Below are positions 51,130-61,859 of a stretch of 64,000 nt of DNA, piece after piece. The position numbers and the translations under genes are program-made. The notes under the pieces are model-generated. The model was not told the origin of the DNA. It searched no databases and saw only the letters and a list, made by a program, of their open reading frames with translations. Where the stretch lies: NCBI RefSeq assembly GCF_932526225.1, contig NC_064039.1:8445001-8509000 (forward strand). Direction: 5' to 3'. Within the stretch, counting starts at the first letter, position 1. Each line of letters begins with the position of its first letter. This DNA comes from Nematostella vectensis. Its lineage: Eukaryota; Cnidaria; Anthozoa; Actiniaria; Edwardsiidae.

Positions 51130-53268
51130 AAACGTGCCTTTTTCGCGTTTTTTAGTGTAGCACTGTGCAAACGTATTTCTTATATTGTGATATTGAACAA
51201 GGCTACTCTAAAAGAAAAAAAACTGAGCAGGCAAAGTTTTCTTTATCTTTATTTAGAAAGAGAAGAAATGGATGTTTCAATGATATAAAATTCGCAGACA
51301 TAGACTTGTTGTAAGAGCCGCAACAGGGATTCTAATAGCCCACACACTGAGCAATTCCTACAGCAAATGAGTAGAGAAAGTTGATACAGAATCCAAGTTT
51401 TTTGTTTCCCATGCTGAAATCCCTTCGAGGCAAAGATGTTGAAGGATTGCATGGAATTGTTTTTAAGCATTAAAGGATTAATCAATCTTAGGGGCACTAG
51501 ACGCAATAGAAGAAGAGACTCTCTCGTGAGACAGAGGAACACGTGTTTGATGGCTAGGGATTGGGCTCTTGCAAGTTGTATGCAACTTTGTACAGGTGAC
51601 GGCAGTAACGGACCATTCAAGTGCCTATATCTACCAATCAAATTATCACGTGAATATTCGTAAAACTTTGCAGGGAAAACTCTTCTAATAATGAGTTTTT
51701 ACATTCGATCTTTTTTTTATGTTATCGAAAAACACTGCACAAGAAGTAAAACTGAATGAAAGGAATTGGAACTAAATGTAAAATGTAATGACAAAGAATT
51801 GAATAGAAATTCAAAGTTTACCCCGAGTTACAGAAAGACTTAGCTTGTTTATTAAGTTTACCACTATGCTAAACTTGAAACCGTACGCACTTATCGAGAG
51901 CTAAATGTTTAGATTTGTACTTCTAGACGTAATTCGTTGTCACCTTGCCACGAAATTGCCCGTCTTATCAAGTCATAATTACTAAAAAGCACGGATACCC
52001 TAACGACTTTTCCTCGTCAAAAGAGCAGGGACTTTAAATAATAGTCCATTACGTTAGCTCCTAGCATCTAAGGTCGTTAGCCTCCTAATCACCGGATATG
52101 ACAGCAATTCATCAAAATACTTTAACAATAGCACACGCATTCTGTCTTTGATTTCCGCGTAACAAAAACTGCTCGAAATAGAAGAAAAATCAAAGATAAG
52201 AAAAATCCATCGCTCCTTTAGGAAAAAATATATGACAGAAATAAGTTTGAAAATGCGAAGCGCATAGAAAAAGGAACGGGGACTTTTTTAATAACCCGTT
52301 TTTCAAATGTGATTTCCGATGTTTATCTCACAAGTTAAACAAGTGTGTGGATCATGTGGCTTTCGAGGGTAGATCCTTAGACGGCTTTAATGAGTCTACG
52401 GGCATCTAACGACCAGGGTAATCTGCAATATCCACTTTTATGCTCGCGCCTCTTATCGTTGCAATCAGGGCCTTTAGTACAACGCCTTCGCCCCAACAAT
52501 ATGACAGGAAGCCATTTGTGATGAAATGAGAGGGATATTATTTAGGTTACAACAACTTAAACAAATCGTATACTTTTATGGTCATTTGAGCATTTTTGGG
52601 TGACATTCGGTACAATTTTAATAAAGCAGGCGTTAAAATAATGAGCCGTTAGTGGAGATATTATAAGCAAAGATACATAAGGGTTCCATTTTGTTTGGGA
52701 ATTTCATAAGGAATTAGAAAAAGAAATGATGAATGATTATGAGTATCACATTTTTCATTGTATTTTATATAATAAGAATAAAAACAAATATTAAGTAAGA
52801 TTTGTTAACTAGATGATTGATTCCCCTATCCTTTTGAAATGAAAATAACTAACGACAAAGAAGCTAACCATGAACCTACATTATTTCCACCTTTGGCTTC
52901 CAAGAAGATTCTGTTTTTACTGCATGGTAAAAACATTACCATTTCATTATTCTTTTCTTTTCTAGTGCTATAAGCTGAAAACGTTTTGTTTCACAGGTGT
53001 ACAAGCATTTCGCAGATCCTGGCGAGCGGAAAAACCAAAACGAGTGCGAACCATCTTCTCCCCTGATCAGCTGGACCGGCTAGAGAGGGAGTTCGACAAC
53101 CAGCAGTACATCGTGGGGACAGAGCGATTCTACCTCGCTACAGAATTAGGCCTGACTGAAACACAAGTCAAAGTTTGGTTCCAAAACCGGCGGATCAAAT
53201 GGCGAAAACAGAACCTTGACAACAACAAAACAAGAGAAGCGGAAAGCGACGAGGAAAGCTCGAGTTGA
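50365..53268 (+). CDS. Not/Noto-type homeobox transcription factor, two exons
   Basis: Exon 1, 50365-50653, ends ACAG/GTAATC in phase 1. Exon 2, 52997-53268, starts after TTTCACAG and completes the codon. The product is 186 aa. Exon 1 contains FSIEAILS (about residues 42-49), an eh1-like Groucho-binding repressor motif. Exon 2 encodes [38 protein letters not shown] and an acidic end (SDEESSS). The homeodomain resembles the Not/Noto family more than NK or Emx types by its [13 protein letters not shown] segment. It should bind DNA in the nucleus and repress targets during axial patterning. The start at 50365 is the first Met in frame; an acceptor-like CTGCTGCAG at 50456 leaves a different first exon possible. 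It looks intact. Confidence 0.88.
51065..51131. repeat. (AAAG)n microsatellite in the homeobox intron
   Basis: About 16 uninterrupted AAAG/GAAA units. Confidence 0.95.
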
Positions 53269-53540
53269 AAAGTGGTTACTTTCATCATATTTAGAGGGAG
53301 CTGCGGGAGACAAGTGAGAACTAAAAATTGAGCTCGATGTATCTGGAAAACATCCTGTTGGTAGATGGACAAATACTGTTGATTCACCAGAACATCGCCA
53401 ATAAATCACATCACAGAAGAAGACCTCGAAAGAAATGAGGAAAGAGAGTGTGTTACGAAATCAGCGACCAATAACACACATTTACTTTTGTCCGCCAATC
53501 AAAGCACAGAACGTTGATGCTCGTCACCTACCACAACGCC

Positions 53541-53794
53541 TTAAAGGCGCATTGTCACCAGTTTACTTCCGGAGGTCCGACGGAAATCTCAACCGTTAAA
53601 AGACAAAAGAATCTATTAGAATCCGAGATATTTAACAGGCCATCCGCTCTAAATTATTAATCACATCCTCGAAGAAACTTCCAATAAACACACTGCTTTC
53701 AATATTTTGAAATGTTTTTCGCGTTTTCAGTTAAAAATCATCGGAGATTGTTAGTTAATCGACCGGAAGTAAACTGGTGACAATGCGGCTGTAA
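53541..53794. mobile_element. 254-bp MITE, copy 2
   Basis: TTAAAGGCGCATTGTCACCA to TGACAATGCGGCTGTAA, about 90% like the copy at 40184-40436. It lies 272 bp after the homeobox stop codon, perhaps in its 3' UTR. Confidence 0.85.
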
Positions 53795-54309
53795 ATACCT
53801 TCATTAGCCAAGCCATTTATTTACCCACGATAGAAAAAATCATCGGGATGCAGAACGTTCGATAATGTAGAATTTTGAACTTTAAAATAAGGGCCGGCCT
53901 CGACTCAATAAACCATGTATGCCAAGTTTAGAGAAAAAAAACTTAATCAGAGTGGAGAGATAAAAGTTGTACACTTATATACTTCGCGATGTACATAGTT
54001 TGTAAATAAATAAATAAATAAATAAATAATGATAAGATAATTACTGATTAGTTAATAGTGTATTTATCACACACACACGCGCTCTACCCAAGCATCTCGG
54101 TTTCTGGCTTCGTGCAGTGGGATGGCATCGTCATCATGACCTCCCCTCCCCCACATAACCAACACGAGGAAACTCGGTTCGGCCCGATGGTAACTTGACA
54201 ATTTCTCGTCGCGCCATCGGGTGTTTGGAGATAGCATATTTAAGCAAGAGCCTGTACTGCATAGTATGGCAACCGTAGTGTGCGACTCTTGTAAAACAAA
54301 ACACTAGGG
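53795..54309. other. 3' flank of homeobox gene
   Basis: AATAAA signals at about 53907 and 54005. An (AAAT)n microsatellite lies at 54004-54029. No gene is seen. Confidence 0.5.
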
Positions 54310-55312
54310 CAGGGGGATGAAAGTGTTTGTAGGGGGCAGATAGTGTGTGTGGAGCCGGGGGGAGGTGTGTGTGGGGGACAGGGGGGGTAGAGTGTGTGTA
54401 TGAGGCAGGGGGGGGGAGAGAGTGTGCGTGCGGGGGGGGGGGAGAGCGTGTGTATGGGGGCAGGGGGGAGAGAGTTTGTGTATGGGGCAGGAGGAAAAGA
54501 GTGTGTGTATGGGGCAGGGGGGGAAAGAGTGTCTGTGGGGGGCAGGGGGGAAAGTGTGTGTATGGGGCAGGGGGAGATAAGGTGTGTATGGGGCAGGGAG
54601 GAGAGAGTGTGTGTATGGGGCAGGAGGAAAAGAGTGTGTGTATGGGGCAGGGGGAAGAGAGTGTCTGTGGGAAGCAGGGGGGAAAGAGTGTGTGTATGGG
54701 ACAGGGGGAAGAGAGTGTCTGACGTCTGTGGGGGGCAGGGGGGAAAGAGTGTGTATGGGGCAGGGGGAGAGAAGGTGTGTATGGGGCAGGGGGGAGAGAG
54801 TGTGTGTATGGGGCAGGGGGGGAGAGAAGGTGTGTATGGGGCAGGGAGGAGAGAGTGTGTGTATGGGGCAGGGGGGGAGAGAAGGTGTGTATGGGGCAGG
54901 GGGAGAGAAGGTGTGTATGGGGCAGGGAGGAGAGAGTGTGTGTATGGGGCAGGGGGAGAGAAGGTGTGTATGGGGCAGGGGAAGAGAAGGTGTGTATGGG
55001 GCAGAGAGGAGAGAGTGTGTGTATGGGGCAGGAGGGAAAGAGTGTCTGTGGGGGGCAGGGGGGAAAGTGTGTGTATGGGGCAGGGGGAGAGAAGGTGTGT
55101 ATGGGGCAGGGAGGAGAGAGTGTGTGTATGGGGCAGGGGGAGAGAAGGTGTGTATGGGGCAGGGGGGAGAGAGTGTGTGTATGGGGCAGGAGGGAAAGAG
55201 TGTGTGTATGGGGCAGGGGGAAAAGTGTGTGTATGGGGCAGGGGGGAGAGAGTGTGTGTATGGGGTAGGGGGGGAGAGTGTGTGCATGGGGCAGGGGGGA
55301 GAGAGTGTGTGT
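54310..55312. repeat. G-rich about 28-bp satellite (GAGTGTGTGTATGGGGCAGG)
   Basis: About 35 units of GAGAGTGTGTGTATGGGGCA plus a G run of 4-8. It is strongly strand-asymmetric. All three frames on both strands are open for hundreds of codons, because the units avoid stops. Confidence 0.95.
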
Positions 55313-56127
55313 GTAACCGTCGGAACTTGACATTTACCGTGCGGTTACGAAAAATGTAGAAACAAATGCAATACTGAAAGCAAAACTATCAGGTTCTGAC
55401 ACTAGCCAAAAAGTAGGCAAAAATAAATGGAATGAAACGAAAACGATCAAGCGAAAGGCAACGTGAGAACGAATATATGATGCAAGGCATGGACTTATAA
55501 GGATTTATTGACAAATTAAATAATAACTTTTAAGTGATAACAAACCTAGTCAAATCCCGAGAAAAGGTAACCTAAACCAAAGGCTAGTTTTAAAAACAAA
55601 GTACTTACAACCGGAAAATCAAACTGAACACAACTGGCATGACAGGCCCGTACGGACAGCGCTCTAAGCTTGTAGCTTATCTCTGCTGACTGTCTTCCCT
55701 GAGCAACTGCATTTCTCGCTCCCGCATCACGCCTCGCAAGCAATGCGTCTCCTTTGCTCAGCGGTACTAAAAAAACTAACAGATACTGTAAAAACAGCCG
55801 CTTTTATACTCGCTTGGGGACGCTAACATTTACTAAAGCTCAGATTACTCAGCGTCCATTGTCCTGTCAAATTTAGAAACTACTCTTCCTGGGAAATGGT
55901 AAAGGACGCTAAACTTAAGTCAATTATCACTATCAAGCTATTGATACTAATCTAAAGTAATTTGAAACATGTTGAAAGTAAATTCCTAAACGTGTACGGA
56001 TCGAATTAGAATCACGTTTGAGAAACATTCCGTAAAATACGTAAAACAATTATAATCGCAATCCAAAAATCGCTTACTTAAAATCTTTGCAAAATCTAAA
56101 ATAACCCAAAATACCACCCGGTCACAT
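55313..56127. other. intergenic, unique AT-rich
   Basis: No gene or repeat stands out. Confidence 0.4.
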
Positions 56128-56300
56128 GTGTATGGGGCAGGGGGGGAGAGAGAGTGCATGGGGCAGGGGGTAGAGAGTGTGTGTGTGTGTGTGGGGGGGG
56201 GGGGGGTGAGGCAGGGGAGAGAGAGTGCATGGGGCAGGGGGGAGAGAGTGTGTGTGTGTGTGTGGGGGGGAGGGGGTGAGGCAGGGGAGAGAGAGTTGGG
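56128..56300. repeat. outlying block of the same G-rich satellite
   Basis: TGTATGGGGCAGGGGGGGAG and GTGTGTGTGTGTG units, separated from the main array by about 0.8 kb. Confidence 0.85.
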
Positions 56301-59287
56301 GGAGGGGGAAAGGGGCCCCCCAATCCCAGTTAGTTTTATTTCAGATCAGCTTCAAGGAAATTTGAAAGGGGGGGGGGGGGGTAATTAAACCTTGCGGGTA
56401 AAAACACACTAGTTAGTTTACCAACAACGTTTGTCAAGCTAGCTAGCCAGCCTGGAGTTTTATTTCGCCAAAAAATCGTTATTTGGCCGCCATTTTGGAA
56501 AATGAGGACGCGGAGGAGCGGGGGGGAGCGGGAAAGGTAGAAGGAAGTCCCCTCTCCTCCCCCCTTTTTAACAATTATCGCTCGTAGCTAGGCAGGGAAC
56601 TATCGTCATAATAAATAACGTTAACGCCTATGTAGGCCACAATTTCGTCATAGACGAAATCCTGTGCCAATGTGTGTATGCTAGTGTTTACAGCCTCTAT
56701 CTGCTGGTGTGCGTCGGACCTTGTGGTCTGCGTCGACAGTTGATTAATTAATAAAACCTTGAACGCAACAACGCAGATTTATGTTTTTTTAAACAATATG
56801 TAGGCAGCTGCCCTATCGTTGTTTGTCGACTTTTTTTTAAAGGTTTAGTTTGCTGTTAAAGTTCTAAAAATAAGGTGCACTTGCGTTTTTTTTTTCGAAT
56901 TAATGTGTGTTTCTATCAGCCTTCAGTTACATTGAGAATCTTTTCGATTATACAAAACAAAATGATCTGGACTTAACAAAAAACGTGAAAAGTGCTATCA
57001 TAGAATACATTTCAAAAGTCTAGCAGCCGACAGACGCATGCGCAGAACAAGTAGTATGTATACAGTAAGTCCATATAAATTCTGTGACTACTGGGGGGTG
57101 AAGTTCTTATTTAACAATATTTGTTTAGTTCTTCAACCCTGATCGGGGGAAACGGATTAAAAAGACATGTCGATATTTGTGCAAACAAGCCTTGCAGATG
57201 AACGGTGAGATCAGCCTTCGAAATGAACATACCTCTAAAAGATAAACAAATACCACGGTAATCTTATTCTATAGTGTCGCTTTCATTTGAAGTAATTGAA
57301 TACAAAAGATTTTGAACACTGTTTAAATTGGGTATTACTTTGGGTGTAACGATTTGAGACGGTCACGCAGCGCCAGTCTTATGTTGGAAGGGGGAACCTG
57401 GCCACCGTCTGGATCCCATCTTCTCGTGCTCGGGAAATTTAGACAGACTGTGTGCATATTACAGGATACATGAACAGCATAACGGAATACTCGCGGGTGC
57501 AAATCCGCACAGAGTCCACCTGCGCGGAACATTCAGATGATACTAGGTTCGTATTTGTTTCCACTAATCAAGGACGCAGAAATCAAATACTCGTGTAGAT
57601 TTAAATTATTTTTATTTACGTATGGAGGTATTTCTATTTGTTAACAAAACTGGTGTGGTAGATTAGTTCTGAGAGTAGTTTTAAAGGAGCAGTGTTTGTT
57701 TGCGTGAGGTTGAGCGTAGGTCCCAGGAGAGTCCTAGCCATTATTTCCACTGTGTCTACGCGTGCGATAAACAGGTCAGAATTTTCGTGTTGAAATCCCT
57801 GCTTTTTGATTGGACGATTACTCAATCAGTACGCGACACACACAAATAGCCCTAGACAGTACAATTCGCGGTCAGTACAGGAAATTAGTGGTTTGTAGTA
57901 AGGAAATCGCCAAGAGTGCTGATAACGAGACTGTAAAGTTTTTTCCTCCGGCGTCAAGTGTTGTCGCTTTAACAGGTATGTATCTAAGACGCTCAGTCCC
58001 CTAACCTATATCATAGACTTAGTATAAACACCCTCTTTCCTAGAAATTAAGGGATAGGAGCACAAAACTCATTTGAATTGAATCATGTTGAGTTGTGTTG
58101 AATCAAGTTTCTTTTTCCTTATTAGGATTGTACAGCGTATAGATTACGAGTTTTTAGTGATGTTAAGGAGATTCCCCTTTTGAAAAGTAATTACAAACCT
58201 GGCTCTTACTTTAATGGTTATTAGTTCATCATAACTAGCTCGATACCTTGTTAAATATCAAATCCTGGCTATCAGCAGTTTAGTTATTCGAAACACGTGC
58301 ATAAATCGGGAGTGCCGGAACTTCCCACTCTACCGTGTCTCGCAGTTGACACTTTTATCGCGCTTATCACAAGTAAGTGACGACTACACACGCAAAACGG
58401 ACATATTATCATGAATCCACCCCGCAAGTAGCACGGAAAAGCTCTGAGCAAATTTCTTTTAGGGTTCAATTGGCGGGCTTCCTTTCTAAGGAGTGTAAAA
58501 GCTTATCGCAAATATCCTTTTCTGGCGAAAAGAGAGACAAGCATGTTAGGGATCAAGGGTAGAAAGTTTCTTAGAGAACTTGGATGATCTAGTGATGGCT
58601 GTAATGTCTCTTCGATAAGCAGATACATTTTGTTTTGATCCGCTACTATTGATGCGTTTATGCAGCAGTTATGTTTAGAGACCCTGCATGAAGTCTTTAA
58701 TCGATCAGACGAGATGATTTGTTATGACATAAAACCCACCGCCAAACAATACAGGCGCAGGTTGAGAATAAAGAGAGTTCACGCCGTAAAAAGGCCACAA
58801 AGCCTAGCTTAAAATCACCTATAAGCGATTTAAAAAGTGAATCTTCTTTCTTGTCTGCGGTCGTCTATCTAGTATTTACTATGTAGCTTGTGAGTAGGGT
58901 CGTTAGCGACGAGTATATGCGAATGCACTCACATACTAGCAAATACGAACCCTGTTTTCTCAAACTACACGCACTTTTTTGAGGACCTTAGGCCTTTGTC
59001 TCAACCTATTACTTATTTCTGTGTATTCTAAGCTCGGTTTACCTGTGGTTAATTTTTTTCTAGTATTCTAAGCTCGGTCTTCCTGTGGTGGGTATCTCTT
59101 TTTGATAACCTTCCAAGAACGGTCTATCCTGTGGTTTTAACGTTTCTAATCGGTAAAGACGTGATATTAATACCGCCAACGATTCATACTTTAGGTTTAT
59201 CCGTCCATCTGTAAAATGCGTCTATCGGGCAATTTATAGGAATGCATTTTGATGTTTATTTTGGAGGCATATGAACGAATGGGAATC
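56301..59287. other. intergenic
   Basis: G run near 56370-56382. TCTAGTATTCTAAGCTCGGT-type short repeats at 59030-59080. No supported gene. Confidence 0.4.
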
Positions 59288-59524
59288 GCATATGGAGAAA
59301 CCGTTGTCGTTTTAGGGGTCTGGTACCGAGGAATTTTAGTTGCTTTTCAGAAGCTTTCTCCATTGACTAAAGATGGTCACAGTCACTGTTTTTCTTTTCT
59401 GAATACAATTCACAAAGTTTGCGAAGCACCTGCGGTACGGTAGCCCTGAAAATGACAAGGAATATATTAGTTTCCTTATAAGTGACCGCGTCTGGGAAAA
59501 ACGACAATTTTTGGCTAAATTTTC
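59288..59524 (-). repeat. dispersed repeat, copy 2
   Basis: Inverse of 44346-44601, with the internal AT-rich part shortened. Confidence 0.7.
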
Positions 59525-59787
59525 TTGATATCAAAAACAAATCCCAAAACGGACAACTAGAATGCAAAAAAGATAACGGGTGGGGAGTGCTCGAAGATTA
59601 GCACTGTCAACGTTTGACGATTGCGACATAAAAACTTCTACGCAAATGCAAACGTTACAAAATTGCACGTTTACAAGACCCTACATTTAACGTAAGTATA
59701 ATTGAAGCAATTAGGTGGTGCGATGCGTAACTACTACCTTATGGTGTGGCTTGTGCTACTGTATGGCCATCACTACAGTGTGCACAT

Positions 59788-59928
59788 CGCGCTATAATCT
59801 CACCTATGTAATACTGGTCATCGCGCTATAATCTCACCTATGTAATACTGGTCATCGCGCTATAACCTCTCCTATGTAATAATGGTCATCGCGCTATAAC
59901 CTCACTTATGTAATACTGGTCATAGCGA
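59788..59928. repeat. 34-bp tandem repeat, four units
   Basis: CATCGCGCTATAATCTCACC plus TATGTAATACTGGT, four copies with minor changes. Confidence 0.9.
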
Positions 59929-60372
59929 GCGTCCACCCCCGTGCGCTATCGCTTATCTCTGTTTTCGTAGCTTGTCTATATTCAGCTGATGGCGAAGGGA
60001 GGGGTGCCTTGAGGCCAAGGTTTAACTCTCGCTTGTATTGTCTACGATGAGATTTAGAGATTTTAATAGCTTTAATGGATTCAAGATTTACGTTGAAGAC
60101 GAAAGGCTATCATGATATCAAGGCCTTTTGGAGGAGAATAGGAGGGGCTCGTTTCTTTGAAGATTTGGAGCATTTAATCCATGGCAAGATACTTGCTGGT
60201 TTAAATTTGATTTTCTTTGGAAAAGCTTAATTGGCGTACTTTTATATTCGAAAATATAATCTGGGGCAAAATTTAATTCTTTCAGTTGAAAATATCGACA
60301 CATATATCTAGTACCGGTACCGTGAGAAGCGTAAATCTGCTCAAGCTCCAATAATTACTTTGCTACCAACAG

Positions 60373-60653
60373 GGGCGGATCCAGAATTTCAAAATAGAGG
60401 GTGGATAATGGCCGGATAGACAGCTTGTATCTGAACCAGTGGTTCTTGGTAGGTCACATAGATCTAACAATACTCCAAGCTGATTGAATTTGTCGTGTCA
60501 GCAAAGTCATGCAGGCGATAGCATATGGACGGTACATTCTCCGTAGTTTTTGTCAAACAAATTGACTTTTTTTTTTTTTTGCTCAAAAATGGGGATGGAT
60601 ATTCACCCAATCCACCCCCCCCCCCCCCCCCTACCCCCTGTATCCGCTCCTGA
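60373..60653. mobile_element. MITE-like element with CAGGGGCGGATCCA ends
   Basis: CAGGGGCGGATCCAGAATTT at the left and GTATCCGCTCCTG at the right are imperfect inverted ends around about 280 bp, with T and C runs inside. The termini are typical of hAT-like MITEs. Confidence 0.55.
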
Positions 60654-61543
60654 ACATATATACTATAAACTATATACCAAATACCATACACAAGCAATAG
60701 AAATAGGATTAAATGAACTGTTTTTTTTATTACATGACCTACAAATTTGCTTCGGGCTCCCCATTTACTGCTCAAGGGCTTTTTGAGTGGAAGCTAGTCT
60801 ATTATTAAGAGCTCCACTGTCTTTACTGCGTTCTATAAACTATCTACTTTAAACTAAAGGGCGTAAATAGGGGGACTGGTCTCTACAAAGTTTGCGTAAC
60901 TTTTATGGAAAATTATTTTAGAAAACGGCGTCATTTGTACAAGCAGCGTTATCAATTTTGCGACCACTTGTTACATCATAGGCGAGCCGGATGTTTCGTC
61001 TTTCCTTCGTCTAGCCTCGAAGAACAGACGTTTATTCGAGTGCGTGTCGAGAGGGTTTCGATTGAGTGAATAAGGGAATGAGTTATCGGCGACACACCTG
61101 TGTAGAATGGAAGAGACTACACTTGCCTTATCACGTGAGCGGAGGGAAGGAAATATCCGTATAGGAGGAATTCAGGAATACACAGTGCATAGAAGTGTGA
61201 TAACAAGGGGTAAATAAGAGAAAGACAGGAATAAGCACGCTACGGTTTATCACGTCCAAATTTTCTTCCGGCCCACCTGATGATTGTCATGAACACGACT
61301 GAGTGACTTTTTAAGAGGGTCGCTAAAAGTTAATTAGTTCAACTAGGCTAAATTGTTGTTACTCAAAGAATTATTTCCTCAACTGAAAACCAATATTTAT
61401 TATTGGTGTTTGATCTTCAGTCAATACATTGACATTAGATCTTTAATTCGATTAGCATAACCAAGTACAAATCGCCTGTTTGTAAACCCTATTGCAGCCA
61501 ATTGGATCGCAAATTCCCGTAGTCCCTACTCGAAACATACTTG

Positions 61544-61561
61544 TGACGTCACATGACGTCA
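61544..61561. promoter_or_regulatory. two perfect CRE (TGACGTCA) sites
   Basis: TGACGTCA at 61544-61551 and 61554-61561, 10 bp apart (one helical turn) and about 250 bp upstream of the coding start at 61809. CREs bind CREB/ATF factors. A promoter role is inferred from position; the flanking DNA is locally CpG-rich. Confidence 0.55.
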
Positions 61562-61808
61562 CCTATCCGGAGAATATTGTCGCTTGATGGATTTTCGGCG
61601 CATTGTTCGGTGGTTCTAAAGCGAGCTTCAAAATAAACACGAGTCCGATCTGATTTGCATTTTTGCAATATCGTCTTCGGACCGAGAGCAAGAGCGTAGC
61701 GCTGTACATTTATCAAACGACACGGGTATTTTACGGACGGCAATCCGGTAGCCACGGCACGATCTCACTCACGGAGCGCGCAGCATAAACCCGCGCGTAG
61801 CGAGAAGC

Positions 61809-61859
61809 ATGTCGACAGCAGAGGAACTCAGGCAGCAAGAGTCGCAACTGAAAAATCAG
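61809..61859 (+). CDS. first coding exon resembling G-protein beta subunit (GNB)
   Basis: ATG at 61809 opens MSTAEELRQQESQLKNQ, ending exactly at a CAG/GTATGA donor in phase 0. The spacing of LRQ and QLKNQ matches, residue for residue, the N-terminal helix of G-beta subunits, which forms the coiled coil with G-gamma. The region before it is CpG-rich and promoter-like. Only 17 residues are available and later exons lie beyond the window, so another coiled-coil protein remains possible. If correct, the protein is a WD40 propeller acting at the plasma membrane with G-alpha and G-gamma. Confidence 0.5.

Larger units (their letters stand above)
59525..61540. other. intergenic with short repeats, upstream of the GNB-like exon
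   Basis: Holds the 34-bp tandem repeat (59788-59928) and a MITE (60373-60653). Otherwise unique; no gene is seen. Confidence 0.4.

Noticed and set aside
54134-55359. Very long open frames (up to 399 codons) on both strands
   Set aside because: They arise from stop-free satellite units (PHTHT/GGRE-type repeats) in all frames; no gene signals.
61549-61755. 68-codon minus-strand open frame next to the CREs
   Set aside because: No splice or domain support; lies in the promoter of the GNB-like exon.
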